This document shows positions 54,275-63,999 of a stretch of DNA of 64,000 bases, one piece after another. Position 1 is the first letter of the stretch; the number at the start of each line of letters is the position of its first letter. Source of the DNA: Leptospiraceae bacterium. Lineage in GTDB: Bacteria > Spirochaetota > Leptospiria > Leptospirales > Leptospiraceae. Where the stretch lies: positions 62,001 through 126,000 of the forward strand of contig JACKPA010000009.1 of assembly GCA_024233865.1 (NCBI GenBank). The letters run 5' to 3'. The translations under genes and the position numbers were made by a program. Below the pieces are notes generated by a model. It was not told where the DNA came from. It ran no database searches and saw only the letters and a list, made by a program, of their open reading frames with translations.

Positions 54275-55537
54275 TCAATCAACCTCTATGTTTGTCAGTT
54301 CTACCGTGCTAAGTTCTTTATGTGTCGAAGATAGCCTCCGCAAAGGCAAGAATCTATCTATCGAGTCATAACCTGTAGCAAGCCTCTTTTGAAAATTTAG
54401 AGCTCCTCTAACAACATAGTGCCAATAACTCCCCTTATAACCTTTCGGATGCCAATGGTTTCCGGTAGTACTTATTATGACACTCTCAGAATCAAAAGGG
54501 AGGGATTGAATGTTTTCTTTGTATATCTTAGTAAATTTCCAAAAGTTTTCCGCATTGCTCGGATAATACACCCGGATTACTACACCTAACTCTTTCGCAA
54601 CTTTTGCTATAGACCTCATTGTATTTTCTTTTAACATATCACCGGGAAGAATGGCAATTCTTTTTTGAGTATACAACAATCGAATATATTGGTAGGAGCT
54701 TGAATTGGATAACCAACCAAATTCTTTACCTTGCCCTTTTTGTTTTAATGATAAGTTGTAGTTTTTATATAAGGCATTTCTATAGTTTTTAAAAATCCGT
54801 TTTAGTTCCATTTTCTCATCATTTTCTCTAACAAAAAGTCCTAAGAGTTCGATAGATGATTTAGCATTTTTATAATGAAATTTATCAACAAAGCTCTCCG
54901 GATTTTCGCTTTGCAAAATAAAAATTCTAAGCAATTTGTGTAAATTTACTATATTCATGTCAAAATCAAAGAGCCAAACCCAAGTACTTTTTGCAAAAGC
55001 AATATAGGAATAATTGGCATCCGAGCCTACGCCTACATAGCCTTTGGACAAGTTTTTTATATAGGGAGCGAATAACCAATTTTTATTTTCGTTTTTTACT
55101 ATATAGCTTACCGGGTCCCTGCAATTGGAAGGAGAAGTGTATTTATGTTTACAAACAGGTTTATTAAGAATATCTTGTTTTTTAATGTTTTGAAACACAC
55201 TTATTTCCCAATTTTCAGGTCTATCTAGGATATTAGAGTTAAACTTATTAGTTTGGTGTTTATAAAGGGCTTTATATGTTTTAGATGGTTTCTTTTCAAT
55301 TATAGGTGTGACTCTATCTATTTTAGGTTTATAAATTTCTTTTAATACGGTTTTTTTTGTTTTTTTATGAGGGGTTAAAACACCCTCAATAAAATCCGTT
55401 TTCTTTATTTTGGTGTATTCAGAGATATGTGAAGGCTTTTTATTTAATAAAAAACTTTGTTCATTTAAATAAAGAGCAAATTTTATTAAAAATAAAGCCA
55501 TTAGAACTTGCATTGATATAAACAGATATTTAATCAT
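54275..55537 (-). CDS. Membrane-anchored protein of unknown family
   Basis: 420 aa. An N-terminal helix (about 7-25) and a basic, low-complexity linker (30-110) precede a domain (140-400). That domain includes GYVGVGSDANYSYIAFAKS followed by LFDFDMNIVNLHK, an IAILPGDMLKENTMRSIAK segment and SVIISTTGNHWHPKGYKGSYW. The Gly-rich strand-loop and acidic follow-up look Rossmann-like, as in methyltransferases, but this is only a resemblance. I recall similar proteins in Leptospira without a function. It sits between a histidine kinase gene and thiG, spaced 10 and 21 bp. Confidence 0.72.
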   Translation of the reverse strand: MIKYLFISMQVLMALFLIKFALYLNEQSFLLNKKPSHISEYTKIKKTDFIEGVLTPHKKTKKTVLKEIYKPKIDRVTPIIEKKPSKTYKALYKHQTNKFNSNILDRPENWEISVFQNIKKQDILNKPVCKHKYTSPSNCRDPVSYIVKNENKNWLFAPYIKNLSKGYVGVGSDANYSYIAFAKSTWVWLFDFDMNIVNLHKLLRIFILQSENPESFVDKFHYKNAKSSIELLGLFVRENDEKMELKRIFKNYRNALYKNYNLSLKQKGQGKEFGWLSNSSSYQYIRLLYTQKRIAILPGDMLKENTMRSIAKVAKELGVVIRVYYPSNAENFWKFTKIYKENIQSLPFDSESVIISTTGNHWHPKGYKGSYWHYVVRGALNFQKRLATGYDSIDRFLPLRRLSSTHKELSTVELTNIEVD

Positions 55538-55547
55538 AACAGCAAAA

Positions 55548-57290
55548 TTAAATCAGGTAACTACTTACTTGAGGAAACTTCAGACGTACTCGGTATCCTC
55601 CTTCCACTTTTCCATATTCAAAAATCCAGTTTTTTTTGTATACCTCTTGTAACCGAACTTCTATATACTTAATTCCTGTGCCTGTTCCTTTTTTTGTTTC
55701 CAAATTAGTTTCACCATCATTAAATAAGATTAATTCTATACAATCAGTTTCTTTAGATATTGTTAAACAAAATTCACCTTCTTTATTTTTTCTATAACCG
55801 TGAGTGATTCCGTTTTCGACTAGTGTTAAAAGAATCAAAGGCGGAAGATATACACCTTCTATATTTCCTATAATTTTGAAAGTAAACTTTTTTTCTTTTC
55901 GTAAACTCATTATGTTCAAATGATTTCTACAAAGTTCAACCTCATTTTTCAAAGATGCTATTGTCTCTTTGGAAAGACGAATCGTTTCTCTTAGTTCATC
56001 AGCCAAACCATTTAGTAAGTCAATTGCTTTTTTGGGATTTTCTTCGATTAGAAACATAGACGCATTTATGGAGTTCATCAGAAAGTGGGGTTGAATATTT
56101 TTTTTACTAAGTTCCAGATTTAATCTTGTTGCATAAGCCAAAGCATCTTCCGAACTTTTATGTGCCTGAATAAAATTATTGCCAAGCAAAATAACAAGCC
56201 CAATCACTAATATGGAAAGACTATAACTTGATATACGAGGAGTATTTATCCAATTTAAAGATACGAGAATATCGTTTATGGAACAGAGGAGTAAGGCAGA
56301 AATTCCAGCTAAAAAATAATTGGCATCTTTTTTTTTAAAAGAAATCTTTTTTTTGATATAAAATACAAAATAGGGTGCTGTCAATAAAAATCCGACTTGC
56401 CAAAATTTTGCAACGATACGCATACACTGAATAGACGAAAACAGGGTTACAAAACTAATCATAATAGAAATAACAATGGCTACTTTGGAAGTTTTATCAT
56501 ATTTCCCATGAAAATAACGACTAAGAAAAAGCAGGAAAAAAGGTAAAATCCAATATAAAAAAAAGTGTTCCACCTTCCTTTGTAATTCTATATGAGTTCC
56601 AAATACCCAGTCTCTAGCATAGGTTTCGGAAACAAACCAGTAAATAGAAATCGTAATAGCAAATAAAGAAAAATAAAGGTTATAATTGTCTTGCTTTCTT
56701 TTAAAATATAAAAACAAGTAATAGATACCTACCAAAATATACAAAGTCAAAAAAGAATGGGAAATAATTTCCCTCTGAAAAAAATCATTCAAAATAGAAG
56801 TTGCCATTCCTATTTTTATGGAATCCATAATTTGTAGAGGAAAGTGGTTTTCTTTTGCATAAATTGTGATTTTAATTTTATTTGTGATTTTAGTACTTAC
56901 CAGAGCGGTTGGCAAGATTTTTATAAATGGTCTCATGGCTCCGGGTGTATAAGGCTCAAAGGTACCGAATCCACCTATATTAATTCCATTTAATTCAAAA
57001 ATTGTAACGTCCGATATCCTTCCAGCATTTATTGCTAACGGAACAATGTCCGAAATAAATTTCTTGGGAATTTCTATTTCGAACGTCACAAACCCTGATT
57101 TCCCTTTTATGTCCGGTAGTTCTGAGAAATTTTCCGGTAAAGAAAGTTTACCAATATATTTTGGTGGTTGTGAATCTTTTTGAAAATATGCGTCTACCAA
57201 ATCTATGATTACAAATTCTTCATTCCCCTTACATCCAAGTAAAAGAAAAAAAAATAAAATACATTTTTTAAATCCAATAAGTTTTTGCAT
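55548..57290 (-). CDS. LytS/YehU-type sensor histidine kinase with seven-helix sensor
   Basis: 580 aa. Signal sequence with lipobox-like FFFLLLGC, an extracytoplasmic beta domain (about 30-165), then seven helices (175-375), the 7TMR-DISM layout. The kinase region has the His_kinase motif KNIQPHFLMNSINA, with the phospho-His in QPHF, and ATP-site LILLTLVENGITHGYRKN, GTGTGIKYIEVRLQ. The sensed ligand is unknown. No response regulator gene is adjacent. It starts a run with the unknown 420-aa gene and thiGH. Confidence 0.88.
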   Translation of the reverse strand: MQKLIGFKKCILFFFLLLGCKGNEEFVIIDLVDAYFQKDSQPPKYIGKLSLPENFSELPDIKGKSGFVTFEIEIPKKFISDIVPLAINAGRISDVTIFELNGINIGGFGTFEPYTPGAMRPFIKILPTALVSTKITNKIKITIYAKENHFPLQIMDSIKIGMATSILNDFFQREIISHSFLTLYILVGIYYLFLYFKRKQDNYNLYFSLFAITISIYWFVSETYARDWVFGTHIELQRKVEHFFLYWILPFFLLFLSRYFHGKYDKTSKVAIVISIMISFVTLFSSIQCMRIVAKFWQVGFLLTAPYFVFYIKKKISFKKKDANYFLAGISALLLCSINDILVSLNWINTPRISSYSLSILVIGLVILLGNNFIQAHKSSEDALAYATRLNLELSKKNIQPHFLMNSINASMFLIEENPKKAIDLLNGLADELRETIRLSKETIASLKNEVELCRNHLNIMSLRKEKKFTFKIIGNIEGVYLPPLILLTLVENGITHGYRKNKEGEFCLTISKETDCIELILFNDGETNLETKKGTGTGIKYIEVRLQEVYKKNWIFEYGKVEGGYRVRLKFPQVSSYLI

Positions 57291-57446
57291 ACAATTTGGC
57301 GAATTTTCATTTTGCTATTTCAAGAAATTACAATTTTTATAGTAGATTTGTAAACAAAAAAATAATCTACCAAAAGTTTTTGAAAAACAAAAAATCTAAG
57401 ATACATGTACTTGACAAATAAAGATAAACAAAACACCTAAAATAGT

Positions 57447-58145
57447 ATGAGTAAATTTCACAGCCTATCCCTTGCTACTGTAACTAAAGATTTTTATAAA
57501 AAACAACAACAGAAAAAGACAAGAAATAACGTTTGGGAAGAAATGGCAAAAAATGTGGGTTGGAATTCATTGGAGATTCAAGGTTTGGGTTTTGAATTGG
57601 CAACAGATTTTCCAAAGCTGAATTGGAATCATATTCATTCTGTGTTAGATGTTGGATGTGGTTACGGAAGCTTGAGTTACTTTTTAAGAAAGGAAAAAAT
57701 GTATCAAGGTAGTTATACGGGAATTGATCTTATCCCTGAGTTTATTAAAAAAGCAAAAGAACTGTATGGAAGTGATAAAAGAAATCAATTTATAAATGGA
57801 AATTTTTTAGACAATTGCTGTACTAGTGAGTATGATGTGGTTATATCCATAGGAGCAATCGGTCTTAACTATGACTTTCCCAATGAGTATGGGGAAAAAT
57901 CGTTAACCTACGCAAAAAAAATTATTTTTAAAATGAATCAAATCTCGAAGCTTGGATTAAGTTTTTATTTTCCCAATGTTTGTAACCTTTCCGAAGAAAC
58001 AAAAAAATCTGGCATTGCCTACTATCAGCCTTCTTCTATCAAACAAATTATCCAAGAAGCAAATCCCAAAAGAAGCCATAATTTAAAAATTGATTCTTAT
58101 CCCAAAACTACTAACGCAAAAACTATGGTTCGAATATGGTTTTAG
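57447..58145 (+). CDS. Class I SAM-dependent methyltransferase
   Basis: 232 aa. SAM motif I SVLDVGCGYGSLSYFLRK, the acidic strand SYTGIDLIPEFIKKAKELYG and motif IV-like VVISIGAIGLNYDFPN. The substrate is unknown; the tail SSIKQIIQEANPKRSHNL is not diagnostic. Single gene between a divergent kinase operon and a convergent deacetylase gene. No obvious ribosome site precedes the ATG, as for several genes here. Confidence 0.87.
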   Translation: MSKFHSLSLATVTKDFYKKQQQKKTRNNVWEEMAKNVGWNSLEIQGLGFELATDFPKLNWNHIHSVLDVGCGYGSLSYFLRKEKMYQGSYTGIDLIPEFIKKAKELYGSDKRNQFINGNFLDNCCTSEYDVVISIGAIGLNYDFPNEYGEKSLTYAKKIIFKMNQISKLGLSFYFPNVCNLSEETKKSGIAYYQPSSIKQIIQEANPKRSHNLKIDSYPKTTNAKTMVRIWF

Positions 58146-58201
58146 AATTATATATAAATTGGCAAAAACTACAAAAAAGATCATTGATACCTTTCCAACA
58201 T

Positions 58202-59167
58202 CTATTGCACAATTATCTTAAACTTTTTAGTAAGTGACTTATCAAGCTTGTTTTCCAATTCTTTGGGAATTGTTATTGTATCCATATTTCCATCGCTAAT
58301 ATAGGTATCCAAGGATTTTTCATCTAGCATTTTTATAAATTTTTGAATGTTGTCCTCAAAAGCCTGGACCCTATGAACCTTGATTACATCAAATTCTGAA
58401 TCAAAAGGAGAAAGACTCAATCGATTAGAATAGTCAAAAACCAAAATATGGTTGTAACTTGTGCCTTTGTAAGTTCCGGACTGAAGCTTATGAAAATATT
58501 CCTTGGGAGGATAGATTCCATAAGGCATAGCCAAAGATCTCAAACGATAACCCAACAAATATTTATTCACCAACTTTTGAGCTTCTGCCAATTGTTCGGG
58601 GATTTTGTCTTTGTATGTTTTCAAATTGGCGTGCCAAAGGGTATGGCTTGCCACTTCATATCCGTTTTTGATTAAAAACTCCATTTTCTTTTTTGTAATT
58701 TCCGGTTGTCCAAACAAATTACTTGGGTAGCTTGCTCCTGGTAGAACAAAAAATGTTGCAGTAATTGGAAAGTCAGGGTTATCTTTTTTAAATTTTTCCA
58801 TGATACCCAAAGCACAATCCGGATTCAAGCTACCGTCAGGATACATCTCGAATTGGCTGAGGGAAGAATCATCAAATGTTAGCAGAATTGGCTTTTTTCC
58901 CTTGGGTACATCTATCATCTTTTTTTCCAAATGACTCACCTTTAGAGGTACAAAATTTCCCTTTTTTAATTCATGAAGGTCATTTATAAAAGAAACCTTT
59001 CTTCTTGTATACAGGGTATCTTTTTCACCTATATGATGATAAGCAAGTACCATAATCTTTCCTAATTCGTTTGGTTTCACTTCGGAAAAATAACTTTTGG
59101 GAAATAAAACCAAAATAAACAGTATAGAAAGCAACTTTTTCATTTTTATCAACTTGAAAATATCCAT
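58202..59167 (-). CDS. Exported polysaccharide deacetylase (NodB-type)
   Basis: 321 aa; an internal Met at residue 9 would start a clean signal peptide (MKKLLSILFILVLFPKSYFS), so 59143 is an alternative start. NodB motifs are AYHHIGE, PILLTFDDSS (catalytic Asp, metal Asp) and VASHTLWHANL (metal His pair), with RSLAMPYGIYP later. Should remove N-acetyl groups from a periplasmic glycan with a divalent metal. Followed by the convergent methyltransferase gene. Confidence 0.88.
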   Translation of the reverse strand: MDIFKLIKMKKLLSILFILVLFPKSYFSEVKPNELGKIMVLAYHHIGEKDTLYTRRKVSFINDLHELKKGNFVPLKVSHLEKKMIDVPKGKKPILLTFDDSSLSQFEMYPDGSLNPDCALGIMEKFKKDNPDFPITATFFVLPGASYPSNLFGQPEITKKKMEFLIKNGYEVASHTLWHANLKTYKDKIPEQLAEAQKLVNKYLLGYRLRSLAMPYGIYPPKEYFHKLQSGTYKGTSYNHILVFDYSNRLSLSPFDSEFDVIKVHRVQAFEDNIQKFIKMLDEKSLDTYISDGNMDTITIPKELENKLDKSLTKKFKIIVQ

Positions 59168-59211
59168 AAAAAATAATGTAATTTCAATTGTTTTTGAAAA
59201 ATGGTCTTAGG

Positions 59212-59252
59212 CAACTCCAATTTCATTAAAAGTCATTGGGAATAAAAATAAA
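59212..59252. repeat. 41-bp direct repeat, left copy
   Basis: CAACTCCAATTTCATTAAAA and the following 21 bases are identical to 60054-60094. The two copies flank the lipoprotein gene at 59467. Confidence 0.88.
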
Positions 59253-59466
59253 ATATATTTTTGTCATTTCGGGGAACAAATGGAAAGCTCTTTAAAATCT
59301 CAAATTTTGATTGACAATAAAACACTGAATATGATTTGTGTTCTTTTTAAAGCATGATTTCTCTTGGTAACTCTCAACTGTTTCTATTCATACAAACGAA
59401 TTTTCTTTCATTCAAGAGAACTCTGCCCAGAAAACTATAATATGTTTTACATACAAGAGGTCAAAA

Positions 59467-59943
59467 ATGAGTAAAACACTATCAATATTAGTGATTTTTC
59501 TATTATTACAAATCGGATTCAATTGTAAAAAGTCGTCTGATCCTGCCGGTGAAGAATCAGTTCCATCTGAAAATGTAGCCGTAAAAACTAACTCCATAGT
59601 GGGAGAATGGAAAGGTAATACAGAAATTGTTAAAGGCGGAGCAAAAATTATGACAGCCTCTGTTCAAGCAACATTTACCGAAAATAGTTATAAAATAGAC
59701 AATAATGGAAAAACAACAGTGAACGAAGAAGAGTGCGACGTAGTTGTTACTTCAGAAGGTGGCTATACAAAGAATGAAGGAACCATTACGGTTAAGCCAA
59801 CAAAAGAAACACAAACTGTCTGCGGTAAAGACGTTCCGTCTAAGCTAGAAGAAGAAACCTACAAATTGTCTTTTGAAGGAGATAGTTTAATTCTATCATT
59901 TGAGGAAGATGGAGTTACTTCTACTACTACCTTGAAAAAGTAA
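59467..59943 (+). CDS. Lipocalin-like lipoprotein
   Basis: 158 aa. Ribosome site AGAGG; signal peptide ending IGFNC (Cys20). The mature part starts with a flexible Ser/Glu-rich linker and then about 110 residues of beta strands (SIVGEWKGNTEIVK, ASVQATFTENSYKIDNNG, YKLSFEGDSLILSFEEDG) with two cysteines, the usual outline of small lipocalin-like lipoproteins. Probably outer-membrane anchored. Flanked by the 41-bp repeats. Confidence 0.82.
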   Translation: MSKTLSILVIFLLLQIGFNCKKSSDPAGEESVPSENVAVKTNSIVGEWKGNTEIVKGGAKIMTASVQATFTENSYKIDNNGKTTVNEEECDVVVTSEGGYTKNEGTITVKPTKETQTVCGKDVPSKLEEETYKLSFEGDSLILSFEEDGVTSTTTLKK

Positions 59944-59982
59944 TTAACCTTGAAATTTTTTTATTAAAAACTCCCCAAAATA

Positions 59983-60009
59983 TTCCCTCGGGGGCGTATT
60001 CCGAGGGAA
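59983..60009 (+). terminator. Hairpin after the lipocalin-like gene
   Basis: TTCCCTCGG (59983-59991) pairs exactly with CCGAGGGAA (60001-60009) around a 9-base loop. Located 40 bp past the stop. No U-run follows, so a rho-independent terminator is likely but not certain. Confidence 0.55.
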
Positions 60010-60053
60010 ATAATGCATGATTCTTAAACTTTTGGTATCCTATCAAGTTTAAT

Positions 60054-60094
60054 CAACTCCAATTTCATTAAAAGTCATTGGGAATAAAAATAAA
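60054..60094. repeat. 41-bp direct repeat, right copy
   Basis: Identical to 59212-59252 over 41 bp, 842 bp apart start to start. Confidence 0.88.
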
Positions 60095-60181
60095 GTATCT
60101 ATTCTGTAATTGAACTAGTATTTAAAAAAAGTTCTTGCTTTAAAAATGTAAAAAAATTACAAAAAAAAAGAGATAAAAAGA

Positions 60182-60817
60182 ATGGAAGAACTAATTTTTG
60201 AAGTAGTTGAATCTGACAAAGTGAATACTCTCCCCAAAGAAGAAAAATATGTAAATGACATAAGCGATTTCTTTTTTAAATCTTTAAATGATTTTATTCT
60301 TTTTACAAGCGGATATTTTGAAATGGAAAGATTTCCCCCTTTGGATATATCCTTTATCGAAGAAGATATTCTGATTGATATCAGTTCTCTTCAAACATTT
60401 TTTATATCATCTTTTGCTTCGCTTTTTGATGGAAAACTCCAAGTTCCGGCTCTTGCTATAGAGTATTTTTTAAACAACAGAATTCAATCTGAGCTGATTT
60501 TCCGGTTGGCTAAAAGACGAAATTTCACCTTAGATCAAGATACTTTTTTGAAATGCCTATCTGGAGTAGATGAAAAACACTATGCCAATATGGAAGAAGA
60601 AGACAAATTGCTAAATTATTTGTCTATCGGTTCGAGGGTTTTTGCCAAAGATATTTTTCGTACGTCTTCTCACAGGCTTTTTGGTTTGCTGACCAACGAA
60701 AACATCACACGAAAAGTTCCCTTTTTGAACGCTATTGTTACCGGTCTGTTTTCTTACTTTGAAACTAAAAATATTGCCTCAATCAGTAAAGATACGTTTG
60801 AGCAAAAGATCGCTTAG
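60182..60817 (+). CDS. Hypothetical protein
   Basis: 211 aa, acidic (EELIFEVVESDKVNTLPKEEKY) with predicted helices throughout and no signal peptide or long hydrophobic segment. Ribosome site is weak (AGAGAT). I recognise no family. It shares no overlap with a neighbour and lies between repeats, so it is supported mainly by length and codon usage like its neighbours. Confidence 0.65.
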   Translation: MEELIFEVVESDKVNTLPKEEKYVNDISDFFFKSLNDFILFTSGYFEMERFPPLDISFIEEDILIDISSLQTFFISSFASLFDGKLQVPALAIEYFLNNRIQSELIFRLAKRRNFTLDQDTFLKCLSGVDEKHYANMEEEDKLLNYLSIGSRVFAKDIFRTSSHRLFGLLTNENITRKVPFLNAIVTGLFSYFETKNIASISKDTFEQKIA

Positions 60818-60859
60818 GTGATTTTTTGCTCTTTAAGCCCATATCCTTATCTTTTTAAT

Positions 60860-60915
60860 AACCACCGATAAACACAGATGGACACCGATATGGCTGTTTT
60901 ACCTAGGTAACGTGA
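60860..60915. repeat. Intergenic repeat fragments
   Basis: ACCACCGATAAACACAGATG with GACACCGAT resembles a widespread bacterial interspersed repeat (recalled). It is followed by TAACGTGAGTTT, the same end sequence as the element at 50703-50858. Confidence 0.45.
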
Positions 60916-60961
60916 GTTTCACTTAAGAAATAATTCCAGCTATTTGTAATAACGAGACAAG

Positions 60962-62881
60962 TTATTCTTTCGCACCAGCTTGTTTTAGTAGTTCTATAAT
61001 TTCCGTATGTTTTTCCTTAGATGCCCAATACAATGCTGTTTTACCTTCTCTATTTCCAATATTAACGTCTGCATTTTTTGATAAAAGTAATTTTACCATT
61101 TCTGTATTCCCATGATTCCCATGTAAGGAAACAATTAGTATTAGCGGTGTATTTCCTGCATAATCTTTCGTATTCACATTAGCACCCGCTTCGATTAACA
61201 TTGAGACTAATTCACAATTTCCGTCTAAAGAAGCTATCATCAATGCAGTATATCCATTTTTATACTTATCATTTACATCAGCACCTGCTTCGATTAACAA
61301 TGGAATTACTTCATTATTTTTACTCTTTACAGCTTCCATTAATGCTGTATATCCATGTTTATTTTTAGCATTTATGTCAGCACCTGCTTCGATTAACAAT
61401 GAAGCAATTGAAGCAGTATATCCATTCATAGATGCCATCATCAATGCAGTGTATCCATTCTTATCCTTAGCATTTATGTCTGCACCTGCTTCAATTAAGG
61501 ACGAAACAGCTAATTCAGAATGATAGGAAAACCTTATCAATGGTGTTTTTCCTTCTTTATCTCTAACATTCACATCTTCAACTCCTGCTTCAACTAATAG
61601 CGAAACTATTTCTCCAGAACTAGCTATGCTAAGTGCTGTATTTCCATGCTTATCTTTAACGTTTACGTCTGCACCTGCTTCAATTAATAATGAAACTAAA
61701 AATGGCATTCCTCCTTTTGATGAAATTGACATGAGTGGTGTTATTCCATGATTATCTTTGATGTTAATTTTTGCACCACTTGATAAGAGGCATTCTACCA
61801 CTTTGAATTCATAAATTAAACAAGCATAATATAGCGGTGTACGCCCATAAAAGTTCCTTGCATTTATATCCGCACCGTTTAAGATGAGAAATTTTACGTG
61901 TTCTATTTTTCCCCTTGTTGGATATATTCGATGTAAGGGTGTATTTCCATCATAGTCTCTTGCATTCACATCTGCACCATTTAATAAAAGCAATTTGATT
62001 ATTTCTATGTGCCCATGTTTAAAAGCCAAATGCAAAGGCGATTCTCCAAAACAATTTCTTGCATTTGCATCAACTCCTGTTTTTAGAATATATTCAAGCC
62101 TTTTACTATCACCTTTTTCAGAGACAATAAATAATTCATTTTCTAATTTTGAACTTAAATAAGTTTCCTTAGACCTCAATTTTTCAGCTTTTATTATATC
62201 TTTCCTTCCTGCATTATAACCATATAAAGCTTCTTTTGCAAATCCACGAAGTTCATAAGCCGCAGCATATTCTGGATTCAACTTTATTGCCTCATTAAAA
62301 TCTTGTATTGCCCCTTTATAATCTTTTAGAGTGTATTTTAACCCACCACGATTGCAATAAGCATTAATATAGCTAGAATTTAGTTCTAACGCTTTATTGT
62401 AATCTTGAATCGCCCCTTTATAGTCTTGCACGGCATCTTTTATGACCCCAAGAGTATCATAAGCTTCCGCATTTTTCGGATTTAGCTCAATTACTTTATT
62501 TAAATCTTGAATGGCACCTTTATAGTCTTTCAAATAATATCTCCAAATAGCACGTGCATCATAAAATTTAGAACACTTTGGACTTATTTCTATTGCTTTA
62601 GTAAGATCTTTTAGAACTTCGTTTTTATATTTTTTTATATATTGCTTTGAAATTCCAAGTATATAATAAGCCTCTGCGTTCTTTTGATTTAACTCTGTTG
62701 CTCGTGAACAATCTTGAATGGTGCCAACATAATCCCTTAATAATTTCTTAGCTTTACAACTTTCAAAAAAGTTCTTTTTATCGACTTTACCAAAACGAAG
62801 TTTTTTAGTACCATCTTGGGTAGCTAAAGAATAGGAAACCATGTATACTAAAAGAATGAAGAATGCATATTTCTTAATCAT
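60962..62881 (-). CDS. Exported TPR plus ankyrin-repeat protein
   Basis: 639 aa. Signal peptide (MIKKYAFFILLVYMVSYSLA). Five to six TPRs lie in about 35-235 (AEAYYILGISKQY, AEAYDTLGVIKDAVQDYKGA, AAYELRGFAKEALYGY), then about 12 ankyrin repeats in 255-635 (ESPLHLAFKHGHIEIIKLL, GADINAKDKNGYTALMMAS). Repeats are near-identical in places (SLLIEAGADINAK), implying recent internal duplication. Probably a periplasmic binding scaffold. No enzymatic domain. Confidence 0.9.
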   Translation of the reverse strand: MIKKYAFFILLVYMVSYSLATQDGTKKLRFGKVDKKNFFESCKAKKLLRDYVGTIQDCSRATELNQKNAEAYYILGISKQYIKKYKNEVLKDLTKAIEISPKCSKFYDARAIWRYYLKDYKGAIQDLNKVIELNPKNAEAYDTLGVIKDAVQDYKGAIQDYNKALELNSSYINAYCNRGGLKYTLKDYKGAIQDFNEAIKLNPEYAAAYELRGFAKEALYGYNAGRKDIIKAEKLRSKETYLSSKLENELFIVSEKGDSKRLEYILKTGVDANARNCFGESPLHLAFKHGHIEIIKLLLLNGADVNARDYDGNTPLHRIYPTRGKIEHVKFLILNGADINARNFYGRTPLYYACLIYEFKVVECLLSSGAKINIKDNHGITPLMSISSKGGMPFLVSLLIEAGADVNVKDKHGNTALSIASSGEIVSLLVEAGVEDVNVRDKEGKTPLIRFSYHSELAVSSLIEAGADINAKDKNGYTALMMASMNGYTASIASLLIEAGADINAKNKHGYTALMEAVKSKNNEVIPLLIEAGADVNDKYKNGYTALMIASLDGNCELVSMLIEAGANVNTKDYAGNTPLILIVSLHGNHGNTEMVKLLLSKNADVNIGNREGKTALYWASKEKHTEIIELLKQAGAKE

Positions 62882-62985
62882 TTCTGTTGCTCCAACAAGA
62901 TGGACGTGAGGATTTCAGACAAAGCTTTTGGCATTGTCCGGTATTGAATATCGTGTCCACATGAGTCTTTTCAACACAACCCCTT

Positions 62986-63999
62986 TTAAGCATTCACCCG
63001 GAAATAGACTACATCTCCGTCTTGAACGATATATTCCTTTCCTTCGATTCTGAGGTGTCCGTCTTCTTTCACCTTTTGCGGATTTCCAGCTTTGTCAATA
63101 TCCTCAAATTTCATAACCTCAGCTCGGATAAACCCCTTTTCAAAATCGGTGTGAATAGTAGCAGCTGCCTTGGGTGCCGAACTCCCTTTCAAGGCAGTCC
63201 AAGCCCTAACCTCTTGTTCACCGGCAGTAAGAAAGGTAATTAGATTTAACAACTTATAAGAGGCGTGAATCATTCGAGTCAAACCACTTTCCGTTTCACC
63301 CAAGTCTTTTAAGAATTCTATTTGCTCTTCGCCTTCTAAGCCGGAAACTTCTTCTTCAATTTTTCCAGACAAAACAACCACTTCCGCATCATCTTCTTTT
63401 GCCAATTCTTGTATTTTCTTGACAAACTTATTGTTTTCCTTATCTCTTATGTCTGCGTCTGATATATTTGCACAATACAAAACCGGTTTTAGGGTAATCA
63501 AATTAAAACGATTTGCGACCTTCCTCTCTTCTGGGGTCAAATCTGTTGTTCTGGCATTTTTCCCTCTTTTTAATGCTTCTATAATTTTTTCCATAACCGG
63601 AGCCACTACCATATTTTCTTTATTTCCGGCTTTTGCTCCTTTCTGAACTTTTACATACTGCTTTTCAATACTTTCCAGATCAGCGATAATCAATTCAAGG
63701 TTAATAACTCCAATATCTTGTTCCGGATCAAGCGAACCATGGACGTGTGTAATATTGGAATCCTCAAATGCCCGCACAACATGGCAGATTGCGTCTACTT
63801 CCCGAATATGAGAAAGGAATTGATTCCCCAAACCTTCCCCTTTACTAGCCCCTTTCACCAAACCAGCAATATCCACAAATTCCATAATAGTTGGAATTAT
63901 CTTTTTGGGTTTATAGATTTCAGCAAGCCTATTTAATCTAAAATCCGGCACTTCCACAATACCCTTGTTTGGCTCTATGGTGCAAAACGGATAGTTTGC
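62986..63999 (-). CDS. ychF: YchF/OLA1 redox-regulated ATPase (partial, 5' beyond window)
   Basis: 338 codons visible; the 5' end including the P-loop is off the window. The frame starts within ANYPFCTIEPNKGIVEVPDF, contains the G3 motif VDIAGLVKGASKGEGLGNQF, a helical insertion, and the C-terminal TGS domain ending KEYIVQDGDVVYFRVNA. YchF is a universally conserved, ribosome-associated ATPase. The internal GTG sometimes called as start is not the true one. Confidence 0.95.
   Translation of the reverse strand, partial: ANYPFCTIEPNKGIVEVPDFRLNRLAEIYKPKKIIPTIMEFVDIAGLVKGASKGEGLGNQFLSHIREVDAICHVVRAFEDSNITHVHGSLDPEQDIGVINLELIIADLESIEKQYVKVQKGAKAGNKENMVVAPVMEKIIEALKRGKNARTTDLTPEERKVANRFNLITLKPVLYCANISDADIRDKENNKFVKKIQELAKEDDAEVVVLSGKIEEEVSGLEGEEQIEFLKDLGETESGLTRMIHASYKLLNLITFLTAGEQEVRAWTALKGSSAPKAAATIHTDFEKGFIRAEVMKFEDIDKAGNPQKVKEDGHLRIEGKEYIVQDGDVVYFRVNA

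Noticed and set aside
55548..57290. Two-component pair with an adjacent response regulator
   Set aside because: No receiver-domain gene is adjacent; the next gene downstream is of unknown family.
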